Shown: positions 7,546 through 13,663 of the stretch, piece by piece
Position numbering within the stretch: position 1 is the first letter of the stretch
Layout: every line of letters begins with the position of its first letter
Assembly (NCBI GenBank): GCA_910586025.1
Contig: CAJUIO010000031.1
Coordinates: 15,314 to 37,266, forward strand
From: an uncultured Lachnospiraceae bacterium
Lineage (GTDB): Bacteria > Bacillota > Clostridia > Lachnospirales > Lachnospiraceae
Direction of reading: 5' to 3'
Length of the DNA: 21,953 nt
Translations under genes and position numbers: made by a program
Notes under the pieces: generated by a model
Databases searched by the model: none
What the model was told of the DNA's origin: nothing
Seen by the model: only the letters and a program-made list of their open reading frames with translations

Positions 7546-8604
7546 GTGGGAAGAAAAGACATTGGGTTAAAGACTTACTTCAGGGATTCCGCAAGATATG
7601 CGGATTTGTGGAACGGCGGTGTGTTTCAGGGAAAACAGATACTGAGGGCGAAGGAGCTGCAGGAGGTGACTCCGGTTTATGCGAAGGCGGATAAGGCTGC
7701 GGCGGTGGAGCGGACCGGGGACCTGGTTATGATGCAGAGCAGGACAGGAGGCAGATATGCCATATTGGCATTGGAGCACCAGGAAAAGATTGATTACAGT
7801 ATGCCGGCCCGCATTATGATTCAGGAAGCTCTTGAATACGACAGGCAGATGAAAAGGATTCGTCTCCGGAATGAGCGGGCTTATAGGAGATACTGCATGG
7901 CGGAAAAGAAAGAGGCATCTGACGCAGTTTACAGAGATGAAGGCGAGTATTTGTATAAGTTTCGGAAGGCAGACAGGCTTTTTCCCGTGGCAACCCTGGT
8001 GGTTTACTGGGGAGAGAAGGAGTGGAGGGGAGCAAGGAGTCTTCATGAAATGATGGACTTTGGAGAAGGAGCCGCAGGAGAGGAGCTTAAGTGTCTGGTT
8101 CCGGAATACCCTCTACACTTTCTGGATCTGTCAAGCTTCGGACATCTTGAATATTTTAGGACGGAGCTGCGCCCGCTCTTTGGATTATTCCAGAGGAGGA
8201 AAAGCAAGAAGGGATTAGAGGATTACATCAGAGAGAACGAAAAGCGCTGGAACATGGACGATGAGAGCTGGTATGTGCTTGGAGAGATGATCGGTTCCAA
8301 TAAAATAAGAGACTTAATACCGAAGAACGAGAGGAAAAGGGAGGATGGCAAAATGGGCAATGCGCTTGATGAGCTGCTGGAGGATTGGGTGGAGGAAAGA
8401 GTAGAGAAAAGGGTGGAGGAAAGAGTGATAAAAGAAAAGGCTGTAGTTGTTATTGAGATTTTGGAGGAGTACGGAGTGGTGCCGGATTCGCTGCAGCAGG
8501 AGATTTTAAGACAGACAGATCTTTCCGTTTTAGGAGACTGGATCAAGCTGGCGGCCCGGTCCGGAAGTGTTGATGCATTTGCAAATAAAATATGTTTAAT
8601 CTAA
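7546..8604 (+). CDS. Rpn-family (YhgA-like) PD-(D/E)XK nuclease
   Basis: A 352-residue protein of the Rpn/YhgA-like family, found in E. coli RpnA-E and abundant in Lachnospiraceae. Family members are DNA endonucleases first linked to RecA-independent recombination and, more recently, to phage defence. Landmarks are YFRDSARYADLWNGGVFQG near the N-terminus (Asp20), RTGDLV with Asp59, ALEHQEKIDY with Glu77-x-Gln79, and FPVATLVVYWGEKEW near 146-160. Asp59 and Glu77-x-Gln79 are the likely metal site. Residues 280-297 form a highly charged helix encoded by a 24-base tandem repeat. The start is GTG 7546, five bases after AAAGGAG (7534-7540). A strong internal ribosome site at 8338-8344 precedes in-frame Met270 (separate entry). 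Formerly annotated as a transposase; no element ends are visible. Confidence 0.85.
   Translation: MGRKDIGLKTYFRDSARYADLWNGGVFQGKQILRAKELQEVTPVYAKADKAAAVERTGDLVMMQSRTGGRYAILALEHQEKIDYSMPARIMIQEALEYDRQMKRIRLRNERAYRRYCMAEKKEASDAVYRDEGEYLYKFRKADRLFPVATLVVYWGEKEWRGARSLHEMMDFGEGAAGEELKCLVPEYPLHFLDLSSFGHLEYFRTELRPLFGLFQRRKSKKGLEDYIRENEKRWNMDDESWYVLGEMIGSNKIRDLIPKNERKREDGKMGNALDELLEDWVEERVEKRVEERVIKEKAVVVIEILEEYGVVPDSLQQEILRQTDLSVLGDWIKLAARSGSVDAFANKICLI
8353..8604 (+). CDS. Candidate intragenic small protein (Rpn-S-like) from internal start in rpn
   Basis: The perfect ribosome site AGGGAGG (8338-8344) lies eight bases before ATG 8353, in frame with the Rpn nuclease at Met270. Translation from here would give an 83-residue protein made only of the C-terminal region: the charged repeat helix WVEERVEKRVEERV followed by a compact hydrophobic tail ending at the shared stop 8602-8604. 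In E. coli, rpn genes are known to make such small C-terminal proteins from internal starts, and these bind and block the full-length nuclease. The arrangement here fits that model, but expression and function are inferred. A competing ATG at 8345 abuts the ribosome site and runs out of frame, so it is unlikely to be used. Confidence 0.5.
   Translation: MGNALDELLEDWVEERVEKRVEERVIKEKAVVVIEILEEYGVVPDSLQQEILRQTDLSVLGDWIKLAARSGSVDAFANKICLI
8387..8434 (+). repeat. 24-bp tandem repeat in the rpn C-terminal coding region
   Basis: GGGTGGAGGAAAGAGT occurs perfectly at 8387-8402 and again at 8411-8426. The full unit is 24 bases, or eight codons, and the second unit decays after the first 16 bases. It encodes VEERVEK-R then VEERVIK-E, an amphipathic charged helix. 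A whole-codon unit means copy-number change would lengthen or shorten the helix without a frameshift, in both the nuclease and the candidate small protein. Confidence 0.8.
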
Positions 8605-8634
8605 ACGGTCAAAAGATATGGAAGGAGAATCAAT

Positions 8635-9504
8635 ATGGACATTTCAAAATTTCTCGAAATCGCAGAACCCCTTGGAGTTCTGGGAGTGAAGGTGACACAG
8701 AGAGGCAGGCAGGCTGCCGAGTGGCTTCTGGAGGATGAGTGCAGAAGAAACGTGTACTCTGCAGCGAAGAGCTATACCTCCTGCGCCGTGGGCTTTGCCG
8801 TGCAGGAGGGGCTCGTTTCTCTCGGGGAAAAACTGGTGGACGCTTTTCCTGGCGAGCTCCCGGACGAGATTAGCGGCAATCTGGCAAAGGCCACAGTCAG
8901 GGATCTGCTTACCATGTGCCTTGGCCAGGAGCAGGGAGGACTCATGGGAGCGCAGCGCCCTGTCTATGAAGAAAAAAACTGGGTAAAGCTGTCTTTGGGG
9001 CTTCCTTTTGTATATGAGCCGGGCACTCAGTTTGTCTACAATAATGTGGGACCTTATCTTGCGGGAATTCTGGTGCAGAGAAGGGCGGGCTGCGATCTGG
9101 TTTCCTATCTTATGCCCAGGCTGTTTGAGCCCCTGGGGATTGGCAACCGTCCGACCTGGGAGACGGATCCTCTGGGAAATACCTTTGGGGCGGGAGGGCT
9201 TCTTCTCACCCTGACCGAGCTGCACAAATTCGGGATATTCTGTCTTCAGGGGGGAGAGTGGAACGGGAGGCAGCTGCTTTCAAAAAAATGGATTGAAGAA
9301 AGCGCCAGATGTCAGGCCGTGGGAGAGGACTACGGCTATCTTTTCTGGCGGGGAGAGTACAATTCGTTTCGTGCTGACGGAAAATACTCCCAGCTTTCCA
9401 TTATACTGCCTGATCAGGAGTCTGTGGTCACGGTGGTTTCCGAGTGCCGTAAAAGCAGCGAACTGATGCGGGCGATTTATGATCACGTGTGTGCGCAGCT
9501 GTAG
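8635..9504 (+). CDS. Serine hydrolase, class C beta-lactamase/esterase family
   Basis: A 289-residue enzyme of the beta-lactamase-related (AmpC/EstB-like) superfamily. The SxxK motif is YSAAK with Ser42 and Lys45, and the YxN motif is VYNN with Tyr135 and Asn137. The C-terminal strand motif, normally KTG or HxG, is not canonical; the nearest match is RADGKYSQL near residue 244. It is shorter than true class C beta-lactamases (about 360) and has no signal peptide, so a cytoplasmic esterase, amidase or peptidase is likelier than antibiotic resistance. AAGGAG at 8622-8627 precedes ATG 8635. It lies 30 bases after the rpn gene on the same strand and is probably co-transcribed, since no terminator is visible between them. 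Substrate unknown. Confidence 0.8.
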   Translation: MDISKFLEIAEPLGVLGVKVTQRGRQAAEWLLEDECRRNVYSAAKSYTSCAVGFAVQEGLVSLGEKLVDAFPGELPDEISGNLAKATVRDLLTMCLGQEQGGLMGAQRPVYEEKNWVKLSLGLPFVYEPGTQFVYNNVGPYLAGILVQRRAGCDLVSYLMPRLFEPLGIGNRPTWETDPLGNTFGAGGLLLTLTELHKFGIFCLQGGEWNGRQLLSKKWIEESARCQAVGEDYGYLFWRGEYNSFRADGKYSQLSIILPDQESVVTVVSECRKSSELMRAIYDHVCAQL

Positions 9505-9554
9505 GATCGTTTTCAATAATTTTCAAAAATTGGATTCATCAATATTTCCTCTAT

Positions 9555-9575
9555 TGGTCACAATATAAATGACCA
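9555..9575. promoter_or_regulatory. Candidate operator TGGTCA-N9-TGACCA
   Basis: TGGTCA (9555-9560) and TGACCA (9570-9575) form a perfect 6-bp inverted repeat with a 9-base AT-rich spacer, centred 43 bases before the start of the secreted-protein gene. Spacing and position suit a dimeric regulator. No well-spaced promoter could be defined next to it, and the regulator is unknown. Confidence 0.35.
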
Positions 9576-9608
9576 CACTTAAAATTTGAGAAGGGAGATG
9601 GGTTCAAT

Positions 9609-10175
9609 ATGAAGAAATTACTTGTATGTACTTTACTGGCTTCGATGATTTTCTCCACGCCTGTCATGGCGAAGGAGGTCGGTGCTCCTGTAGCGGTTTA
9701 TCTGGAGGATTCTTCCAATGTGGGAGATCCGGATATTACCGTGGCTGCCATAGAGGAGGACAAGCTGGTCGGAGAATATATGAACAATGCTGTTATGGGA
9801 ATCTGGGCAATGGATAAAGTAACTCCAGTGGCCCAGGGCGGAGGCGTGATTGTGGACGGCGTGGCTACCAATTTGACATTTTCTGTCCTGAAGCCTGAGC
9901 TTTCCAGGGTTTATTCCGCAAAGGAGCTTGCATCCGGTCTCGGAGGATGCGTTTTGAATGTTGTAAAGATCAAGACACCTGCGGAGCTGCGCTTTAACGT
10001 GGCAAACGTAAATTTCTACACCCCCGGAATCATGGCCGGGCAGAATGTAAAGGTCTTCCGATTTGCGGAGGATACCGGGTGGACCGAGTTCCATGTGTCT
10101 CAGGTCAGACAGGATCATGTGGTGGTTGATATGACTGCCGGCGGAATTCTTGCGTTTATTGAGGTTCCCGCATAA
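9609..10175 (+). CDS. Small secreted protein of unknown function
   Basis: A 188-residue protein. Residues 1-21 form a typical signal peptide: MKK, a hydrophobic core, and probable cleavage after VMA before KEV. The mature part has no family motif I recognise. It is rich in Val, Gly and Asp, predicted mostly beta-strand, and has a single mature cysteine in GGCVLNVV, so no internal disulfide. The C-terminal half (FNVANVNFYTPGIMAGQNVKVFRF, ending ILAFIEVPA) has the rhythm of a beta-sandwich surface domain. GGGAG at 9593-9597 lies 11 bases before ATG 9609. It is probably transcribed alone, with its own upstream region (operator candidate at 9555) and a long hairpin behind it. It would be exported to the medium or cell wall; there is no lipobox or LPxTG anchor. 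Confidence 0.75.
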   Translation: MKKLLVCTLLASMIFSTPVMAKEVGAPVAVYLEDSSNVGDPDITVAAIEEDKLVGEYMNNAVMGIWAMDKVTPVAQGGGVIVDGVATNLTFSVLKPELSRVYSAKELASGLGGCVLNVVKIKTPAELRFNVANVNFYTPGIMAGQNVKVFRFAEDTGWTEFHVSQVRQDHVVVDMTAGGILAFIEVPA

Positions 10176-10214
10176 GAAGGAACACAGAAAGCTGATGATG
10201 TAAGTGTGGGGGAT

Positions 10215-10254
10215 AAGGGGCTGCGGTGCCGGTTGTTTCGGCGTGCGGCCCCTT
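10215..10254. terminator. Long hairpin between convergent genes
   Basis: AAGGGGCTGC (10215-10224) pairs with GCGGCCCCTT (10245-10254) with one G-T wobble, and the stem continues inward through GCCG/CGGC (10228-10231 with 10239-10242) around a 7-base loop and one bulge. It sits between the stop of the secreted-protein gene and the stop of the minus-strand sleC-like gene, so it can terminate both. T-runs are absent on both sides, which weakens the call. Confidence 0.5.
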
Positions 10255-10287
10255 GCATTACAGGAGGAAATTAGTCATCTGCCGGAT

Positions 10288-12105
10288 TTATCCCACAGGT
10301 ATCCGAAGTACCTGCCCGATATTCAGCAGATTGCTGGTCAGTCCGTTCAGCCGCCGGATTTCGTCCACTGTGGTGTTGTAGCGTCTGGCGATGAGCCACA
10401 GGGAATCACCGGACCTGACGGTGTATTCAATGTAAGGGAGTGCCCCCTGCGTGGGGATTTTGAGCACCTGTCCGATGTTCAGTACATCGCTGGTAAGCCC
10501 GTTCAGGTTTTTGATGGCATCCACGGTGGTTCCGTATTTCTGGGCGATGAGCCACAGACTGTCCCCGGCCTTGACAACGTATTGGACTGTGTCCGGATTT
10601 GGAGAGGGTGAGGGCACGTTCTGGTGGATTCCGTGATATACGTCGTACAACGTCTGCCAGGTGAGGGGTCCCACGATCCCGTCAGGGTTAAGCTGAACCA
10701 TCTGCTGGAAGGCTGTTACCGCCTGCTTCGTTCCCGCTCCGAAAATGCCGTCCTGGGCAGGAGCCGGAATTCCGGGATAAAACTCGGAGGCCACGTTAAG
10801 GAGATATTGGAGCGTGACAACATCCTGTCCCCGTGCGCCCTGACGCAGGACGGAGGAAGGCGGAATAGTGCCGATTCCGGGGGAGGTTCCCTCGCTGCTT
10901 AGCTCTGCAAGTCTGGTGACGGCAGTGTAGAGCTGGGAGAGCTTATACCAGGTGGCCTTTCCCACGATTCCGTCAGAGGTCAGGTTGAAGATGCTCTGAA
11001 ATTTTGCAACCGCCGAGCGGGTGCTGTTCTGGAATTGTCCCTCCGCATCGGTGATCGCCGGAATAGCGGGGTAATTTCTGCGGATACGGGTAAGCCAGGT
11101 CTGGATGGTCTGCACGTCGAGCCCGGTGCTTCCCACCCTGAGAGGAGTTCCCGGATAGGAGGATAGAACGCCGGATATGATGTTTGTCTGTGCGATCTCC
11201 ACATCCCTGGGGTAATAGGATCTCAGAATTTCCAGAGGAGGGAGCCCTTTTTGCGCCAGAGTGACGGTTCCCCATTGGGACAATCCCGGACAGGTGACGC
11301 TGGTTCCGTTGCAGTAGGAGGTAAAGTAGGGGACATTCTGCCCTTTTCTTCGGACATATTGATTAAAGATGTTATCCACGATCCTGCTGATGGAGTCGTA
11401 AATCGGGCGGCCATATACGAAGCTCTGGTCGTAAGCGGTGCTGTTTGTGATGTCAAAGCTATACCCGCGCCCTGTGTACCATTCCGTGTAGATACGATTT
11501 AGGGCAAAGGTAATGATGGCATAGATATTGGCTGTCAGGGCGGCTTCGGGCCAGGTAGGGTAGATCTCACTGCTGGCCGCATTTTTTACGTAATCAGGAA
11601 ACGACACCTGAACATTGGCGGCGGAAGAGGAGGGCGGACCGAGATGCACCGTGATGGGGTTTGGAATTGTCACCTGGCGAAGGACATAGGGTGCGCTCAG
11701 GGTTCCCTCCTGAGAGCGGGGACTGCCAGAGGAGACGGCCGGGCTTCCCACAAAAATTTCCGCCTGCATGGGTGTCTTCTGTCTGTCCTGCATGGGAATG
11801 AGAGAAATAGGCAGGACAGCCTTTACTCCGTCGTAGATGGGAATCTGCGACACGTAAAGGGAATTGAAGCCGGAGCCTTGAGCGAGCACGCTGTAGCTTA
11901 CATAGGGTGTTCCCGAAAAATAAGGATTCTGTGAAAAGCTTTTGTCTACAGTCTCCAGCGGGACTGTCTGGGTCTCCCCGTTTTCATCTGTGATCAGTTC
12001 GTAAACGCCCGTTTCCTGATCCGAGAGGATCCGGATGCTGACACCGCTTAAGGGAAGTGCGTCATGGGCGGCTTTCACCTGTATAGTCAAATAACCGATA
12101 GCCAT
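10288..12105 (-). CDS. sleC: SleC-like spore cortex-lytic enzyme with extra PG-binding and LysM domains
   Basis: A 605-residue protein. Residues 1-105 form a carboxypeptidase-regulatory-like beta domain, 170-300 a SpoIID/SleC-type catalytic domain, 320-392 and 420-490 two peptidoglycan-binding type 1 domains, and 508-551 and 559-603 two LysM domains. The stretch YVKNAASSEIYPTWPEA and the motif YCNGTSVTCPGLSQWG match what I recall of clostridial SleC, the germination enzyme that degrades spore cortex. Glu180 in SSEI fits the SpoIID catalytic Glu; Cys264 and Cys272 are retained. SleC is made as a zymogen and activated by Csp proteases; none is in this window. I chose ATG 12105 (GGAG 11 bases upstream, TATAAT -10 at 12134-12139) over an open extension to 12267 that looks non-protein-like. 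SleC of C. perfringens and C. difficile ends after one PG-binding domain, so this C-terminus is longer. Confidence 0.85.
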   Translation of the reverse strand: MAIGYLTIQVKAAHDALPLSGVSIRILSDQETGVYELITDENGETQTVPLETVDKSFSQNPYFSGTPYVSYSVLAQGSGFNSLYVSQIPIYDGVKAVLPISLIPMQDRQKTPMQAEIFVGSPAVSSGSPRSQEGTLSAPYVLRQVTIPNPITVHLGPPSSSAANVQVSFPDYVKNAASSEIYPTWPEAALTANIYAIITFALNRIYTEWYTGRGYSFDITNSTAYDQSFVYGRPIYDSISRIVDNIFNQYVRRKGQNVPYFTSYCNGTSVTCPGLSQWGTVTLAQKGLPPLEILRSYYPRDVEIAQTNIISGVLSSYPGTPLRVGSTGLDVQTIQTWLTRIRRNYPAIPAITDAEGQFQNSTRSAVAKFQSIFNLTSDGIVGKATWYKLSQLYTAVTRLAELSSEGTSPGIGTIPPSSVLRQGARGQDVVTLQYLLNVASEFYPGIPAPAQDGIFGAGTKQAVTAFQQMVQLNPDGIVGPLTWQTLYDVYHGIHQNVPSPSPNPDTVQYVVKAGDSLWLIAQKYGTTVDAIKNLNGLTSDVLNIGQVLKIPTQGALPYIEYTVRSGDSLWLIARRYNTTVDEIRRLNGLTSNLLNIGQVLRIPVG

Positions 12106-12133
12106 AGAAAGATCTGCTCCAGTTTGCCTTTCT

Positions 12134-12139
12134 ATTATA
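12134..12139 (-). promoter_or_regulatory. TATAAT -10 box upstream of sleC-like gene
   Basis: Read on the minus strand, a perfect TATAAT lies at 12139-12134, about 30 bases before the start codon at 12105. No good -35 box is seen at 16-18 bases; the upstream region is T-rich. Spore-expressed genes often use sporulation sigma factors, so this may be a chance sigma-A-like match. Confidence 0.35.
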
Positions 12140-12288
12140 AATATGTGACAATGAAAAAAAGAGTGCCATGGTTCCGTTCTTTTCTTCCGGAGCCATGATT
12201 GCTTCGCCGCCAGAGGAGGGGCGCTGATAGATATTCCCGATTTTACAGGGGAAAATGGCACAGCCAATTGGTATAGAGAATCGGCCCG

Positions 12289-12327
12289 AAAAAATCCCGG
12301 TCAGACATTATTTTCTGACCGGGATTT
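12289..12327 (-). terminator. Rho-independent terminator of the RpiR regulator gene
   Basis: Bases 12292-12305 and 12314-12327 form a perfect 14-bp stem (core TCCCGGTCAGA / TCTGACCGGGA) with an 8-base loop. Read on the minus strand it is followed by a run of six T (12294-12289). It begins one base past the regulator's stop codon and separates that gene from the sleC-like gene downstream. A textbook intrinsic terminator, directional for the minus strand. Confidence 0.93.
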
Positions 12328-12328
12328 A

Positions 12329-13183
12329 TCAGTATCTCTCCGCAGGAATCCGTATGGAACGGTGAGGTTTGGCATGCTCATAGGTCCGCAGACCCTCCTC
12401 ATAGGATTCCGCCGCGTTTTCCTTACTGCGGCTCACATAATTATTGTAAATAATGTCCATCATGACAAGAATCGGAAACTGCGGCGATATGGCATCGCCG
12501 TGATTTAAATGCTTCAGCGAAGCCACAAGCACTACCTCGCTGCAAAAGTCCGTAAAGATCTCCTTGTCGTTGGCGGTAAATATAATGGTCTTTGCCCCTT
12601 TTTTGTGGGCCTCCTTCAAAAGATGGATTACCCCCGGAGTCTCCCCGCTGAGAGAGAACCCGCATACAAGGCTTCTTTTTCCCTGAAAGGCAGCCTGAAT
12701 ACGCATCCTGTCCGTATCCTGCAGCGAATCAATATCCACGCCAACCTGCATAAAACGATTTTCCATTTCATTTGCGGCAAATCCGGAGCTTCCCTTTCCG
12801 CAGGTAATCACGCGGTCAGCCTCTGAGAGATATTTGACCACTCTCTCGATCTGAGCCTCGTCCATAAGACTGTAGGTCTTATTCAGGATTTCCTGATAGG
12901 TATTCAAAACAATCCTGGTACTGTTGGCCACGATCTCGCTCTTTTCGCCAAATGTCTTTTCATACTGATAAATGAATTCTCTGTAGCCGTGAAAACCGCA
13001 CTTTTTTGCGAACCGGGAAAGCGACGCCTCCGACACGAATATCTTTCTCGCCACGTTCTGGGCCGAAAAATCCATTTTTTGCTGGTTCCCCAGGAAAAAA
13101 TCGGCTATGTTCTTTTCCACGTTTGTAAAACTGCTGTATTTTGATTCCATGATAGGAACGATCGACTTCACATAATAACTCAT
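12329..13183 (-). CDS. MurR/RpiR family transcriptional regulator
   Basis: A 284-residue regulator with an N-terminal RpiR-type helix-turn-helix domain (about 1-77; VARKIFVSEASLSRFAKKCGF is the recognition region) and a C-terminal SIS sugar-phosphate-binding domain (about 105-245; VITCGKGSSGFAANEMENRF, then GFSLSGETPGVIHLLKEAHKKGA). The family senses phosphosugars such as N-acetylmuramic acid 6-phosphate or ribose phosphates. Start ATG 13183 is preceded by AAGGGG within TATAAGGGG. It is divergent from the GH95 fucosidase across a 480-bp region and is the natural candidate to control it, sensing a phosphorylated sugar released from glycans. It is monocistronic, with a strong terminator immediately behind it. 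Confidence 0.9.
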   Translation of the reverse strand: MSYYVKSIVPIMESKYSSFTNVEKNIADFFLGNQQKMDFSAQNVARKIFVSEASLSRFAKKCGFHGYREFIYQYEKTFGEKSEIVANSTRIVLNTYQEILNKTYSLMDEAQIERVVKYLSEADRVITCGKGSSGFAANEMENRFMQVGVDIDSLQDTDRMRIQAAFQGKRSLVCGFSLSGETPGVIHLLKEAHKKGAKTIIFTANDKEIFTDFCSEVVLVASLKHLNHGDAISPQFPILVMMDIIYNNYVSRSKENAAESYEEGLRTYEHAKPHRSIRIPAERY

Positions 13184-13511
13184 AATTACACCCCTTATAC
13201 TTTTACTGCCCCTTATATTGAATATGGTTTTGCCTGTTGATTCCCAATGGGGAAAAGCCGTACTGAAAAGTCAAAGAATTATTGCTGAAAATTATTGTGC
13301 CGATCCTTGAGGCCTTGTCAGCCCTGATTGAAAAAAATTATAACAAGGTACCCGCTCCCCCAGCGAATACCCTTTTTGAGATCTTAATATTTGATCATAC
13401 TCCCCATTTGTACCATTCAAATATTTGTCTACACTTAAATTATAACATTCCGGAATACATTTTCAATGATTCTTTAGTACCTGAAATTCCTTTCATGAAT
13501 TTTATGCAGAA

Positions 13512-13541
13512 TTGTTATATTTTAAAATTATTTGGTATATT
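13512..13541 (+). promoter_or_regulatory. Candidate promoter for GH95 gene
   Basis: TTGTTA (13512-13517) and TATATT (13536-13541) are 18 bases apart in an AT-rich stretch. The predicted transcription start near 13548 lies just before the palindrome AACACATGTGTT, which would place a repressor on the start site. The leader would be about 115 bases. Confidence 0.45.
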
Positions 13542-13553
13542 TTTTGGATAAAA

Positions 13554-13565
13554 AACACATGTGTT
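13554..13565. promoter_or_regulatory. Perfect 12-bp palindrome AACACATGTGTT
   Basis: AACACA/TGTGTT is a perfect palindrome just downstream of the candidate GH95 promoter. The location fits a repressor operator. The neighbouring RpiR-type regulator is the first candidate to bind it, but no known site of that family was matched. Confidence 0.45.
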
Positions 13566-13663
13566 ACCGGGACTGAAAGCCTTATTTAAAATCTTCTTTC
13601 GCATCCGGAGAGATTGTAGTAAGATGAAGGAAAAGAAACGGATCTGCTGAAAGGAGAAATTAT

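Larger units (their letters stand above)
13184..13663. promoter_or_regulatory. Divergent AT-rich control region between rpiR-type regulator and GH95 gene
   Basis: A 480-base stretch without a convincing gene. Reading outward, it holds two direct copies of CCCCTTATA (13191-13199 and 13209-13217, 18 bases apart; TATAAGGGG on the regulator's strand), a possible minus-strand promoter (TTGGGA at 13247-13242, TATTCA at 13224-13219, 17 apart), a TTCCC-AATG-GGGAA hairpin near 13241, an inverted repeat CCTTGT/ACAAGG (13313-13318, 13343-13348), a plus-strand promoter (13512-13541) and a 12-bp palindrome (13554-13565). An 89-codon open frame at 13282-13551 lacks a ribosome site and resembles no protein. 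Confidence 0.55.

Noticed and set aside
7271..7570. 99-codon open frame between GH31 and rpn
   Set aside because: It overlaps the terminator hairpin, the promoter and the start of the rpn gene, and the translated sequence looks like noise.
7546..8604. Rpn gene as a transposase of a mobile element
   Set aside because: Older annotations call this family a transposase, but no terminal inverted repeats or target duplications are visible; the residues fit a PD-(D/E)XK nuclease.
8635..9504. Beta-lactamase resistance gene
   Set aside because: No signal peptide, short length and a missing canonical KTG motif make an intracellular esterase or peptidase more likely.
12106..12267. 54-codon N-terminal extension of the SleC-like protein
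   Set aside because: The extra residues do not look like a signal peptide or domain, they cross the TATAAT box, and a start at 12105 matches the beginning of SleC relatives.
13282..13551. 89-codon plus-strand open frame in the intergenic region
   Set aside because: No ribosome site and no recognisable motif; it lies in AT-rich DNA and overlaps a better candidate promoter and palindrome.
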